Shown: one piece after another, positions 1-8,719 of the stretch
Layout of the letters: every line of letters begins with the position of its first letter
How positions within the stretch are numbered: position 1 is the first letter of the stretch
Assembly (NCBI RefSeq): GCF_001590835.1
Contig: NZ_LTAQ01000034.1
Coordinates: 131,185 to 195,184, forward strand
From: Bacillus gaemokensis
GTDB taxonomy: Bacteria; Bacillota; Bacilli; Bacillales; Bacillaceae_G
Direction of reading: 5' to 3'
Length of the DNA stretch: 64,000 nt
Program-made: the position numbers and the translations under genes
The notes under the pieces: model-generated
What the model was told of the DNA's origin: nothing
What the model saw: only the letters and a program-made list of their open reading frames with translations
Databases searched by the model: none

Positions 1-839
1 GCGTAACCCATTACAAGACTACCTTTTTGAATTTCTTGTGGTCCTGGTAATAGAGGAGCGACAATATCTTCTGCTAAGTCCATCATTTTATACAAATCTA
101 TATCTACCTTATATCCCATGCGATCTAATACAGCTAACAATACCTCAGTTTGCGCATTCCCAGCTCCGGCTCCAAGGCAACGAACACTTCCATCAATACG
201 AGTTGCACCTCCTTCAATTGCCGCAACTGTATTTGCTACTGCAACAGAAAGATTATTATGGCCATGAAAGCCAATTTCAATATTTAAAGATTGACGTAAT
301 GCCTGAATTCGCTCCCGTACTTCATGTGGTAATAAAGCCCCAGCTGAATCTGTTACATAAACAGCTTGCGCTCCATAGTTTTCCATAAGCTTTGCTTGTT
401 CTACTAATTTCTCAACCGGTGCCGAATGTGCCATCATTAAAAACCCGCACACTTCCATACCTAACTCCCGCGCCAAATGAATATGTTGTGCAGAAACATC
501 TGCTTCCGTTACATGAGTTGCTACACGAACAAGTCTTGCTCCAATGCTTTCTGCTTGTTTTAATTCATGGACAGTGCCAATGCCGGGAATAAGTAAAACA
601 GCTACCTTTGCCTGTCTACATTCTTCTACTGCCGCTTCAATGAGCTTCATTTCATCTACTAACGATTTTCCATATTGTAAAGTAGAACCGCCTAATCCAT
701 CCCCATGACTAACTTCAATATAATGCATACCCGCCTCATCCAGCGACCTAGTTACGGAACGAACTTGCTCCTCTGTAAATTGATGCCTCATCACATGACT
801 TCCATCACGTAAACAAACTTCAGTTATTTTAATCGGCAT
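1..839 (-). CDS. 4-hydroxy-2-oxovalerate aldolase (partial, C-terminus off the left edge)
   Basis: The minus frame is open from an ATG at 839 to the window edge, giving 279 residues of a family usually near 340. It begins MPIKITEVCLRDGSH, the HMGL-like TIM-barrel start with the metal-binding Asp, and carries the later metal motif GFHGHNN. The enzyme cleaves 4-hydroxy-2-oxovalerate to pyruvate and acetaldehyde and normally forms a channeling complex with acylating acetaldehyde dehydrogenase, whose gene ends 4 bp upstream. It is the last visible gene of the catabolic operon. The family call is secure. The exact substrate is inferred from the neighbours. Confidence 0.93.
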   Translation of the reverse strand, partial: MPIKITEVCLRDGSHVMRHQFTEEQVRSVTRSLDEAGMHYIEVSHGDGLGGSTLQYGKSLVDEMKLIEAAVEECRQAKVAVLLIPGIGTVHELKQAESIGARLVRVATHVTEADVSAQHIHLARELGMEVCGFLMMAHSAPVEKLVEQAKLMENYGAQAVYVTDSAGALLPHEVRERIQALRQSLNIEIGFHGHNNLSVAVANTVAAIEGGATRIDGSVRCLGAGAGNAQTEVLLAVLDRMGYKVDIDLYKMMDLAEDIVAPLLPGPQEIQKGSLVMGY

Positions 840-843
840 ATCA

Positions 844-1743
844 CTATTTCGTTTCATTCATCACACCTCGCTTCTGATCTACAATTATTCGGCACGCATA
901 TCCTTCACCAACTTTTAATGCCGCTGCTGTCATAATATCTAAATTACCAGCGTAAGGAGGAAAGTAATCTCCCGCTCCTTCTACCTCTAAAAATACAGTG
1001 ACACGGTTCTCATCAAACATTGGCTCTTGTTTTAAAGCATATCCTGGAACGTATGACCTAACTACTTCAACCATCTTATAAATCGCTTGCCTAATAGATA
1101 ATTCATCCATATGTTTGACTTCGCAATATACTGTATCTCTCATTAGGATAGGAGGATCGGCAGGATTTAATATAATAAGCGCTTTTCCACAATCTGCTCC
1201 TCCAACTTCTTCAATCCCACGCCTTGTTGTAATCGTAAATTCATCAATATTTGCCCGTGTACCTGGACCTGCACTTAAACTAGAAATTGTAGCAACTATT
1301 TCTGCATACGCAACATCCGCTACTTCATTAATAGCATGGACAATTGGAATTGTTGCTTGCCCACCGCATGTAATCATATTGACATTCCGCGCTTCTACAT
1401 GATTATCATCTTGTACTGCTGGGCAAACAAACGGACCACATGCTGCTGGTGTCAAGTCAATTACTAGTTTCCCTAGCCCTCTTAAGACTTCTGCATGACG
1501 AATATGAGCTTTGGCAGACGTTGCATCAAATACAACATCTGCTATGTTAGGATTCTCAATGATTGCTTGTATACCGTTATCAAAAGTCTCATATCCTTCG
1601 CTCTTAGCCCGCTTTAATCCATCTGATTCAGAATCTATTCCAATCATGGCTGTCATTTCAATTACTTCACTTTTTCTTAATTTATACATTAAATCCGTAC
1701 CAATATTTCCAGAACCGATAATAGCGGCTTTCACTTTCCCCAC
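844..1743 (-). CDS. acetaldehyde dehydrogenase (acylating), DmpF/MhpF family
   Basis: This 299-residue protein opens with a Rossmann NAD site (IIGSGNIG, residues 8-15). It carries the catalytic cysteine in [10 protein letters not shown] (Cys126), as in DmpF and MhpF. The enzyme converts acetaldehyde, NAD and CoA into acetyl-CoA and NADH, in physical complex with the aldolase encoded just downstream. Length matches the family (about 300-315). The gene lies 32 bp after the hydratase and 4 bp before the aldolase, the classical order for the lower meta-cleavage pathway. Nothing looks broken. Confidence 0.95.
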   Translation of the reverse strand: MGKVKAAIIGSGNIGTDLMYKLRKSEVIEMTAMIGIDSESDGLKRAKSEGYETFDNGIQAIIENPNIADVVFDATSAKAHIRHAEVLRGLGKLVIDLTPAACGPFVCPAVQDDNHVEARNVNMITCGGQATIPIVHAINEVADVAYAEIVATISSLSAGPGTRANIDEFTITTRRGIEEVGGADCGKALIILNPADPPILMRDTVYCEVKHMDELSIRQAIYKMVEVVRSYVPGYALKQEPMFDENRVTVFLEVEGAGDYFPPYAGNLDIMTAAALKVGEGYACRIIVDQKRGVMNETK

Positions 1744-1775
1744 ATATATCCCCTCCTTTTCACACGATCATAGGA

Positions 1776-2555
1776 CTATACAAATTTAATAGAAACCGAA
1801 CCAAGGGAACCGAAATCAGCTCGAATTATATCATTGCCTTGAACTGAAACAGCGCCAGATAACGCACCCGGTAAAATTAACTCCCCAGCCTTCAACGAAA
1901 TATGAAATTCACTAAGTTTATTTGCTAACCAAGCAACAGCTTGTGCAGGATGTCCTAATGCCGCCGCTCCCGCTCCAGTAGCAAGTAAACGATTATTTTT
2001 ATAAAGCGTCATTCCTGCCGTACGTAAATCTACTTCATTGACGTTAGAAAACGTATTGCCAACGACTACTTTCGCAGATGAACCGTTATCTGCCACTGTA
2101 TCAGCAAGCTTAATCTTCCAATCCGCAATACGACTATCAATAATTTCAAGTGTTGGTACAATATATTTCGTTGCCATTAACACGTCTACATATGTAATAT
2201 TAGGACCACTTAAATCCTCTGCTAAAACAAATCCGATTTCTGCTTCTACTTTTGGAGATACAAATGAATCTACCGAAATTGTACTTCCACTTTCTACTTT
2301 CATATCATCTAGTAAATGTCCGTAATCAGGTTCATCTACTCCAAGCATTTGTTGCATTGCAGTGCTCGTAAGCCCAACTTTTTTCCCAATCACTTTACGT
2401 CCTTGTTTTAGCTTCCGCCCTACTACTTCGAGCTGAATGTTATATGAATCTGAAACAGATAAATTTGGATACCTTTCCGTAAAAGGAGAAATCGCTTTAC
2501 ACGATTGTTCAGCCTGCAATAGTTCGTCGGCTAATTCTTTTATTAACACTTGCAT
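1776..2555 (-). CDS. 2-oxopent-4-enoate hydratase (2-hydroxypenta-2,4-dienoate hydratase)
   Basis: This 259-residue member of the hydratase / 4-oxalocrotonate decarboxylase family carries the blocks KKVGLTSTAMQQMLGV, EAEIGFVL and NGSSAKVVVG. The stretches GVDEPDYG and HPAQAVAWLAN look more like hydratases (MhpD/DmpE) than decarboxylases (DmpH), so hydration of 2-oxopent-4-enoate to 4-hydroxy-2-oxovalerate is the favoured reaction. The pathway also needs a decarboxylase of the same fold. None is visible here, so one may lie beyond the left edge, or this enzyme may act more broadly. Start ATG follows TGAGGTGA. Confidence 0.85.
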   Translation of the reverse strand: MQVLIKELADELLQAEQSCKAISPFTERYPNLSVSDSYNIQLEVVGRKLKQGRKVIGKKVGLTSTAMQQMLGVDEPDYGHLLDDMKVESGSTISVDSFVSPKVEAEIGFVLAEDLSGPNITYVDVLMATKYIVPTLEIIDSRIADWKIKLADTVADNGSSAKVVVGNTFSNVNEVDLRTAGMTLYKNNRLLATGAGAAALGHPAQAVAWLANKLSEFHISLKAGELILPGALSGAVSVQGNDIIRADFGSLGSVSIKFV

Positions 2556-2591
2556 TTATCTCACCTCATTTTTAAAATCTATATTTATAAC

Positions 2592-2621
2592 CCATCAGTG
2601 GAAATACCATTCTACTGATGG
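2592..2621 (-). other. intercistronic stem-loop in the catabolic operon
   Basis: The 75-bp gap between the semialdehyde dehydrogenase stop and the hydratase start holds an 8-bp perfect inverted repeat (CCATCAGT / ACTGATGG) with a 14-nt loop. There is no T-run after it on the minus strand, so it is not a standard terminator. It could be an mRNA stability or processing element separating the upper and lower pathway genes. That role is inference. Confidence 0.45.
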
Positions 2622-2630
2622 AAATTCAAT

Positions 2631-4100
2631 TTATAATTTCATCGTAACTGTCTTAGCTTCCGTATAAAATTCAAAACTATGGCGTCCACCTTCCCTGCCA
2701 ATACCACTTGCCTTAGAACCACCGAACGGGGTACGTAAATCCCGAACATACCAACAATTAATCCATAATAATCCTGAATCAATTTGCGAAACTACTCGTT
2801 GTGCTCTTCTAAGATCATTTGTCCAAACAACTCCCGCTAAACCATAAATAGAATCATTTGCAATACGAATTGCATCTTCTTCTGTTTTAAATGGAATAAC
2901 AACTAAAACTGGACCGAAAATCTCTTCTTGAGCTACGCGCATACGGTTATCAACATCATATAATACAGTCGGTTCATAGAAATTCCCTTGTGCTAAGCTC
3001 TCGATTCTTTTTCCACCGTGAGCTAATTTCGCCCCCTCGGAAAGACCTATTTTCACATAATTATCAACTATTTCTAAATGCGATGCTGACACAAGTGCCC
3101 CCATATCTGTCTCTTCATCAAGAGGATTTCCCACTTTTATCTTTTTCACAACTGTAACGAATTTCTCTAAAAACTGGTCATATACGCTTTCTTGTATGAG
3201 TAATCTTGAACCCGCTAAACAAATTTCTCCTTGATTCCGATAAATCGCTTCAATCGATCCTTGTACCGCTTCATCTAAATCGGCATCTTCAAATACAATA
3301 TTCGCGGATTTCCCGCCTAATTCTAACGAAACTGGTATTAAGTTTTCAGAAGCATTTCGCATAATTGTTTTCCCTGTATTGCTTTCCCCTACAAATGAAA
3401 TACGCCTTACAGAAGGATGTGTTGTCATTTTCGTTCCCACCGTACTTCCTGGTCCTGTAATAATATTCAGTACACCTGGAGGTAATCCAGCTTCATTCGC
3501 AATTTCACCGAGCATAACAGCGCTGAGCGGTGTATAAGAAGCAGGTTTCACAACCACTGTATTTCCAGCAGCAAGTGCAGCCGATGCCTTCCATGTCATC
3601 TGCATAAATGGTAAATTCCAAGGAATAATTAAACTTGTTACACCCGCCGGTGCATATTTTACATACGACATAAAGTTATGCTTATCATAATGTTCATGCA
3701 CCATATACTTTGCCATCTCAGCAAAGAAACGAAAATTATGTGCGGAACGCGGAATATCAAAGCCCTGGCTCTCTTTTATCGGCTTCCCAACATCAAGTGT
3801 TTCAATATATGCTAACTCATTCACTTTTTCCATAATCAAATCGGACATTTTACATAAAATTTCTGAGCGTTCTTCCACAGGCATTTTACTCCAGATGCCG
3901 CTTGTAAACGTTCTTTGTGCCACGTCTATTGCTCTCTTAACATCCTCTTCATTTGCTTGTGCAACAGAGGCGAGTTTCCTATTTGTCGATGGATTGAACG
4001 TATCAAACGTTTCGCTGGACATCGCATCAACATATTGACCATCAATAAATAACTTTGCGTCTTTCACTTTCATTTTTTCAGCTAATAGTTCTTTATTCAT
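2631..4100 (-). CDS. 2-aminomuconate 6-semialdehyde dehydrogenase (aldehyde dehydrogenase superfamily)
   Basis: This full-length 489-residue NAD-dependent aldehyde dehydrogenase has the expected motifs: PWNLP with Asn162, the general base Glu260 in LELGGK, and the nucleophile Cys294 in GEICLAGSR. The enzyme family that includes AmnC, NbaE and DmpC oxidises muconic semialdehydes. The gene sits between the deaminase (12-bp gap) and the hydratase, after the ACMS decarboxylase, so 2-aminomuconate 6-semialdehyde is the likely substrate, giving 2-aminomuconate. The superfamily is certain. The substrate comes from context. Confidence 0.9.
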   Translation of the reverse strand: MNKELLAEKMKVKDAKLFIDGQYVDAMSSETFDTFNPSTNRKLASVAQANEEDVKRAIDVAQRTFTSGIWSKMPVEERSEILCKMSDLIMEKVNELAYIETLDVGKPIKESQGFDIPRSAHNFRFFAEMAKYMVHEHYDKHNFMSYVKYAPAGVTSLIIPWNLPFMQMTWKASAALAAGNTVVVKPASYTPLSAVMLGEIANEAGLPPGVLNIITGPGSTVGTKMTTHPSVRRISFVGESNTGKTIMRNASENLIPVSLELGGKSANIVFEDADLDEAVQGSIEAIYRNQGEICLAGSRLLIQESVYDQFLEKFVTVVKKIKVGNPLDEETDMGALVSASHLEIVDNYVKIGLSEGAKLAHGGKRIESLAQGNFYEPTVLYDVDNRMRVAQEEIFGPVLVVIPFKTEEDAIRIANDSIYGLAGVVWTNDLRRAQRVVSQIDSGLLWINCWYVRDLRTPFGGSKASGIGREGGRHSFEFYTEAKTVTMKL

Positions 4101-4112
4101 ACTCTTTGCCTC

Positions 4113-4571
4113 CTACTCTTCAATTTCTAAAATCATCTCAATTTCAATTGTTGTGTTATTCGGTAGTTGAGCCATTCCAACGGCAGAACGAGCATGTTTT
4201 CCCTTTTCACCAAAAACATCTACTAATAAGTCAGATGCACCGTTCATCACTTTTGGCTGATCTATAAAATCCTCCGTACTATTTACAAAGCCAAGCAACT
4301 TCACAACTCGTTTCACCTTATTTAAATCACCAAGTTCCTGCTTTACAACACTTAATAAGTTCAACATAGATTGTCTCGCTGCCTTATATCCATTTTCTAT
4401 TGATACATCCTTACCTAATTTTCCGTGGTACTCATCAACACCTTGTCCAGCAGTAAACAATAAATTCCCCACTCTTACGCACCCAACATAATTACCAACC
4501 GCCGGGCGAATTTCTGGTAGCATGAATCCCATTTCGTTTAATTTACTCTCCGGTGTTTGTACTTTCTGCAT
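4113..4571 (-). CDS. RidA/YjgF-family protein, probable 2-aminomuconate deaminase
   Basis: This 152-residue RidA-fold protein starts MQKVQTPESKLNEMG, continues into VGNLLFTAGQGVDEYHGK, and ends in the typical IEIEMILEIEE strand. Known 2-aminomuconate deaminases (AmnD, NbaF) belong to this family and release ammonia from 2-aminomuconate to give 4-oxalocrotonate. Its start lies 29 bp inside the upstream decarboxylase gene, which implies translational coupling. RidA proteins also act as general enamine deaminases, so the assignment rests mainly on operon position. Confidence 0.83.
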   Translation of the reverse strand: MQKVQTPESKLNEMGFMLPEIRPAVGNYVGCVRVGNLLFTAGQGVDEYHGKLGKDVSIENGYKAARQSMLNLLSVVKQELGDLNKVKRVVKLLGFVNSTEDFIDQPKVMNGASDLLVDVFGEKGKHARSAVGMAQLPNNTTIEIEMILEIEE

Positions 4572-5586
4572 ATACTACACCTCTTTTTTTCATATCAATA
4601 TTTAAAAAATTGGCCGCATTTTCACCGAGCATAGCTTCCTTTTGTTCCTCTGATAACTCAAGTGTCTCGTCAATCACTTTACCTGGATGAATTTCCCGTA
4701 GTAAAAATGGATAATCCGATCCCATGAAAATCTTTTCATAACCAAAACGCTCTATCATATATTTAAGATTGATTGGATCATAGTTTAAAGAATCAAAATA
4801 AAATTTCTTTGCATAATAACTAGGAGGATATGTAGTCAGTCTCAGATGTGGCCATACTTGCCATCCTTGATCTAATCGCGGCAAAATATATGGGAAAGAA
4901 CCACCACCATGCGCAAAACAAATCTTTAGCCCCTGGAACTTTTCCATCATTCCACTCCATATGAGTGTAGCTGCTGCAAGAGCCGTTTCACTCGGCATTC
5001 CGACAGTGTACATCAAATTATGATGCTGCATTCTATCACGCCCTAGTGTTTCCCACGGATGAATAAAGATCGGAACTTGCCACTTTTCAGCCATTCGGAA
5101 AAATTCAATAAATGAAGGATCATCTAAATTTTTTCCATTTACATTCGTTCCAATTTCAATTCCATGTAGCTTTAATTCAGTTATGCATCGCTCCATCTCA
5201 CGAACTGCAGTTTCTCCATCTTGCATCGGTACTGTTCCTAATCCAACAAAACGATCTGGATATGCCAGGACTGTTTCCGCAATAAAATCATTTTGAATAC
5301 GTGCCATACTTTCCGCTTCTTCTGGTTTTGCCCAATAGGAAAATGTAACAGGAATTGGTGATAATACCTGTATATCAACACCTTCTCGATCCATATCTTC
5401 AATTCTTTTCTCTGGACACCATACTTGATCTGTCACATCGCGAAAGTTTTTCCCTCCAACCATAATAGCAGCGCCACATGTACAAGTTCGATTTAATATT
5501 GGCCAACGTCCCCCACCAAACTTCTCTTCAAAATCCGGAAATGTTTCAGGAATAATATGTGTATGAAAATCTATTCGCACTTCCAT
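4543..5586 (-). CDS. 2-amino-3-carboxymuconate-6-semialdehyde decarboxylase (ACMSD, amidohydrolase family)
   Basis: This 347-residue amidohydrolase-fold protein has the zinc set of ACMSD: HTH at residues 8-10, His176 in FIHPW, His226 in FAHGGG and Asp291 in GSDYPF. ACMSD removes CO2 from the unstable ring-opened product of 3-hydroxyanthranilate, yielding 2-aminomuconate 6-semialdehyde and diverting flux away from quinolinate. It overlaps the dioxygenase gene by 16 bp and the deaminase gene by 29 bp, so these three are tightly coupled. Length and ligand spacing match the bacterial enzyme. Confidence 0.92.
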   Translation of the reverse strand: MEVRIDFHTHIIPETFPDFEEKFGGGRWPILNRTCTCGAAIMVGGKNFRDVTDQVWCPEKRIEDMDREGVDIQVLSPIPVTFSYWAKPEEAESMARIQNDFIAETVLAYPDRFVGLGTVPMQDGETAVREMERCITELKLHGIEIGTNVNGKNLDDPSFIEFFRMAEKWQVPIFIHPWETLGRDRMQHHNLMYTVGMPSETALAAATLIWSGMMEKFQGLKICFAHGGGSFPYILPRLDQGWQVWPHLRLTTYPPSYYAKKFYFDSLNYDPINLKYMIERFGYEKIFMGSDYPFLLREIHPGKVIDETLELSEEQKEAMLGENAANFLNIDMKKRGVVYAESTNTGE

Positions 5587-6110
5587 TCCTCCACTTCTTC
5601 CGGCATAATATGTCCGCAGTTTTTACACGCACGAATTTCCTTATTTGAATTAAAACTATGAATTGCTTCCTTCACTTGTTTTTCAATATCGTTTAATTGG
5701 ACCCGTACGCGATGCATTTCATGATTACACTCATCGCAGAACCAAACAAAATCCTCAAGTTCTCCTTGGTTACGCTTCCTTTCAATTACTAATCCATATG
5801 TGTTTGCAACGCGATGGGGTGAATGTGGCACCATAGCTGGTAACATAAACACATCGCCTTCTTTCACTGTAACGACTTCACGTTTTCCTTCTTCCGTGAT
5901 ACATTCCACATAACATTCGCCTTTTATTTGATAAAAGAATTCATCTGAAGGATCCACATGAAAATCACGTCTTCTATTTGGACCTCCTAAAATCATTGCA
6001 ATAAACTCTGAATCTTGCCAAATCACCTTATTATTCACTGGTGGTTTTAATAACTCTTTATTTTCATCAATCCATTTTAGTAAATTAAAAGATTGTAATG
6101 TTTTTGACAT
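5571..6110 (-). CDS. 3-hydroxyanthranilate 3,4-dioxygenase
   Basis: This 179-residue cupin has the Fe(II) ligands His51, Glu57 and His96 in DFHVDPSDEFFYQ and VPHSPHR. A C-terminal rubredoxin-like site is formed by Cys125/Cys128 (CDEC) and Cys162/Cys165 (CKNC). The second metal site is typical of bacterial 3-hydroxyanthranilate dioxygenases. The enzyme opens the ring to 2-amino-3-carboxymuconate semialdehyde, the substrate of the next gene. Start ATG follows AGGAGG; the gene begins 33 bp after the IclR gene. The call is specific because substrate residues and context agree. Confidence 0.95.
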   Translation of the reverse strand: MSKTLQSFNLLKWIDENKELLKPPVNNKVIWQDSEFIAMILGGPNRRRDFHVDPSDEFFYQIKGECYVECITEEGKREVVTVKEGDVFMLPAMVPHSPHRVANTYGLVIERKRNQGELEDFVWFCDECNHEMHRVRVQLNDIEKQVKEAIHSFNSNKEIRACKNCGHIMPEEVEEWKCE

Positions 6111-6143
6111 GTTTTTTCCTCCTCATATTTCATTCCATCGTAA

Positions 6144-6890
6144 TCAAATATCTAAATAGCCAAATTCCTTTGAAATTAAATTTGCCGTATTCATCACACT
6201 TCGAATCATCACTTGACGATTGCTTCCTTGCATATACGATATCGGACCAACAATATTAAGAGCAGCAATCGTTCTCCCAGTATAAGAGCGAATAGGAGCC
6301 GCAATTCCATATAATCCATGCTCATTTTCGTTATCACTGATAGAATAACCTTGCTTACGAATTGTCTGTAATTCTTTCTGAAATCGTTTCATACAGGTAA
6401 TCGTATTTGGTGCCCTGGGCAAAAGCCGATTTTCTGAAGTATATTCTAAAGAAGAAGGGTTAAACGAAAGAAGGACTTTCCCTGTACTTGTACAATATGC
6501 TGGCTTTCTTGATCCAACATGAGTTGAAATTTGCACTGAATCTTTTGATGAAATTTTCAAAATAAATACAACGTCTCCACGATCAAACATACCAATGTGC
6601 ACTGTCCCATTAAATTTTCTTACCAGTTCTTCAACGATCGGAATCGCTCCGCTATAAATCTCTTGTTGAAACATCACTTGATTGCCCCACTCTAGCAATT
6701 TCCAACCTAGACGATATTTTCTCTGTTCATCACGAATTAACATTCCTTCTTCACATAATGTACGAACAAGATGGTGAACTGTACTCGGATTCATATTTAA
6801 TTTTGCTGCAATTTCAGAATTTCCTAGGACCGGCTCACCACTCGTAAAACAATTTAGAATTTTACAAATCTTACTGATAGATGCGATCAA
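6144..6890 (-). CDS. IclR-family transcriptional regulator
   Basis: This 248-residue regulator has an N-terminal winged helix (roughly residues 5-65, with NSEIAAKLNMNPSTVHHLVRTL) and a C-terminal effector domain (PAYCTSTGKVLLSF, GYSISDNENEHGLYGIAAPI). The start codon is TTG, supported by a strong GGGGAGGT 8 nt upstream. It lies between the hydroxylase gene and the dioxygenase operon on the same strand, so it is the natural regulator of both. The effector is probably a pathway intermediate. Which sites it binds is not shown, but the palindrome at 8627-8669 is a candidate. Confidence 0.9.
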   Translation of the reverse strand: MIASISKICKILNCFTSGEPVLGNSEIAAKLNMNPSTVHHLVRTLCEEGMLIRDEQRKYRLGWKLLEWGNQVMFQQEIYSGAIPIVEELVRKFNGTVHIGMFDRGDVVFILKISSKDSVQISTHVGSRKPAYCTSTGKVLLSFNPSSLEYTSENRLLPRAPNTITCMKRFQKELQTIRKQGYSISDNENEHGLYGIAAPIRSYTGRTIAALNIVGPISYMQGSNRQVMIRSVMNTANLISKEFGYLDI

Positions 6891-7020
6891 AATAACTTAC
6901 CTCCCCTATTCCAGTTACATATTTTCAGATTCATATATAGCTAAAACATATAAGAAGATTTACATCCTAACAGTAAAATTCTTGTTATCTATTTACCTCT
7001 CCTTCCTCTTCTAACAAAAA

Positions 7021-7034
7021 TGTAAGCGCAACCA
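7021..7034 (+). promoter_or_regulatory. possible CcpA cre site
   Basis: TGTAAGCGCAACCA matches 12 of 14 positions of the Bacillus cre consensus TGWAANCGNTNWCA. It lies just downstream of the hydroxylase gene and 130 bp upstream of the IclR start. Catabolite control of an aromatic pathway would make sense, but a single degenerate match is weak evidence. Confidence 0.3.
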
Positions 7035-7043
7035 TTTTCGTTG

Positions 7044-8516
7044 TTAACTTAATGCACTTTCAGACGAACTTGTTCGTAAAGCATTGTTCACAAGCGATAG
7101 AGATTGTTGCTTTTTATACGCATTATAAAACATCCCCATTTTCCGAACTGGATCTCCAGAGTAATAGCGCTCATATTGTAATAAACGTTGTCCAAATGCT
7201 TCACCACATAAATCCCAGGCTAATTTAAACAAGCGAACACGCTCTTCAGAAGATACTCCTTCACGACCAATATAATATTTATGCATATCATCTTGAATCT
7301 CCGGATTCATAAAATCAGCACCTGTCGGTGACATAAGAAGTCCACCAGCACCAATTGTTTGAATAATTTCAATAGCTCGTGGATACATTTTAGGTAATAA
7401 GCTACGTATTGTATCAAGCGGTAATCTTGCTGGTACAGCTTCACCATATGCATTCATTTCATGTTCATATTCAGCTACTTGCAAGAGTGCACGAATCGTT
7501 TCTACATCTTGCATTAATTCTGCTAACTGATTTTGTACATTTAAAAAGCCATCTACTCCAATTGAATCTGCTAACTTTATAGCCACTTCAGCTGCAAAAG
7601 AAAGTTTCACTAGTCCTCTTACTCCAGATTGATGTGCTGGCTGATGACCAATTCCTGTTTTAGGATATAGCTGATTCCCTGCCTCTACACTTTGATAAAT
7701 AAACACTTTATTCCATGGGATGAACACATTATGAAAAACAAGTAATGCATCCATTTCTTCAAACCTTGATGCAAGTGGATGATCAAACAAGGAGCGTTTT
7801 CCATCTTGCATTGGCTCACGACAAAGAATTCTTAATCCTGGCGCATCAATTGGAACTGCAAATGAGATTGCATGACGCTCATCACCTGGTTTAAAGCTCG
7901 GATAAGAATAAATGATTACCTCATCTGTAATTGGTGCAAGTGTCGCTAGCATCTTCGCCCCGCTCACATACATTCCTTCTTCTGTTTCGTTCACCACGCC
8001 TAAATGCATTGTTTCATCTTCTTGCTGATGGGAGGCTTTACTTCGGTCATTTTGCGGATTAATAATTGCATGTGTTAAAAATAAATCTTGATCACGTATA
8101 TGTTTATAATAATTTTTTATATTCGTTCCCCATGAGGAATCAAACTTTTCAAAAAACCAAGCATTGCTCGCCATTGAAGTGACTGTAACATTTAAAAAGT
8201 CTGGTGTTCTCCCCATTAAACCAAATGTAGCTTTTGCCCATATTTCAAACAATTCACGGCGCGCTTTTAAATCCTCATAATTTTTCGGCACTAAAAATGC
8301 ATTCGAAACACGTTCCCCTGTCTCTTCACATATGTGGGTAATCTTGTCCTGATACTTAGGGTCGTGCTGCATATCATATAATTTTGCAATTTGTAAAATC
8401 GGTTCCCGAAAAACATCTTCATTTACAACATCCGTTACTCTTCTCCCGCCAATCCAAATTTCAGGATTTCTTTCTTTTAACCCTTCAATATACTGAGCCC
8501 CTGTTCGAATTGCCAT
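7044..8516 (-). CDS. FADH2-dependent aromatic hydroxylase (HpaB family), probable anthranilate 3-monooxygenase
   Basis: This 490-residue HpaB-family oxygenase has the hallmark blocks [21 protein letters not shown] and [16 protein letters not shown]. The start was set at 8516 because GGAGGGGG precedes that ATG; an in-frame ATG 42 bp upstream lacks a good site. Family members hydroxylate phenols or anilines using reduced flavin from a separate reductase, which is not in this window. The next genes degrade 3-hydroxyanthranilate, so ortho-hydroxylation of anthranilate, as described for Geobacillus thermodenitrificans, is more likely than 4-hydroxyphenylacetate oxidation. Confidence 0.85.
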   Translation of the reverse strand: MAIRTGAQYIEGLKERNPEIWIGGRRVTDVVNEDVFREPILQIAKLYDMQHDPKYQDKITHICEETGERVSNAFLVPKNYEDLKARRELFEIWAKATFGLMGRTPDFLNVTVTSMASNAWFFEKFDSSWGTNIKNYYKHIRDQDLFLTHAIINPQNDRSKASHQQEDETMHLGVVNETEEGMYVSGAKMLATLAPITDEVIIYSYPSFKPGDERHAISFAVPIDAPGLRILCREPMQDGKRSLFDHPLASRFEEMDALLVFHNVFIPWNKVFIYQSVEAGNQLYPKTGIGHQPAHQSGVRGLVKLSFAAEVAIKLADSIGVDGFLNVQNQLAELMQDVETIRALLQVAEYEHEMNAYGEAVPARLPLDTIRSLLPKMYPRAIEIIQTIGAGGLLMSPTGADFMNPEIQDDMHKYYIGREGVSSEERVRLFKLAWDLCGEAFGQRLLQYERYYSGDPVRKMGMFYNAYKKQQSLSLVNNALRTSSSESALS

Positions 8517-8611
8517 TTTTCCCCCTCCAATATACACGTTTTTAATATTACTATACATATAAGTTTAAAAACTCTTGTTATCCCCCTTTACAATTAACTG
8601 AATTTTAAATC

Positions 8612-8669
8612 AGTATAAAGCATTTACTAGGATTTCATAATGTACTTATTTCACATTATGAAATCCTAG
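8612..8669 (-). promoter_or_regulatory. promoter region with 17-bp perfect palindrome upstream of the hydroxylase
   Basis: Arms CTAGGATTTCATAATGT (8627-8643) and its exact complement (8653-8669) are separated by 9 nt. On the minus strand a TATACT hexamer (8612-8617) begins 9 bp after the palindrome, so the repeat covers the -35 region. This geometry fits a repressor or activator operator better than a terminator. As a transcript it could also end + strand RNA, since a T-run follows on that strand, but no + strand gene is there. Confidence 0.6.
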
Positions 8670-8679
8670 GTAATTTTTT

Positions 8680-8714
8680 AAGGGACGTAAAAAAGGAACA
8701 GTTCCCTGTCCCTT
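8680..8714 (-). terminator. nested inverted repeat, probable terminator of the SpoIIP-like gene
   Basis: AAGGGAC (8680-8686) pairs with GTCCCTT (8708-8714), enclosing a second small palindrome (GGAAC/GTTCC) followed by six T on the minus strand. It starts about 5 bp after the stop of the upstream SpoIIP-like gene. Confidence 0.55.
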
Positions 8715-8719
8715 TCGCA

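Noticed and set aside
38-592. Two plus-strand open frames at the left edge, rich in Leu and Gln
   Set aside because: They are antisense shadows of the aldolase gene, with no ribosome sites and improbable composition.
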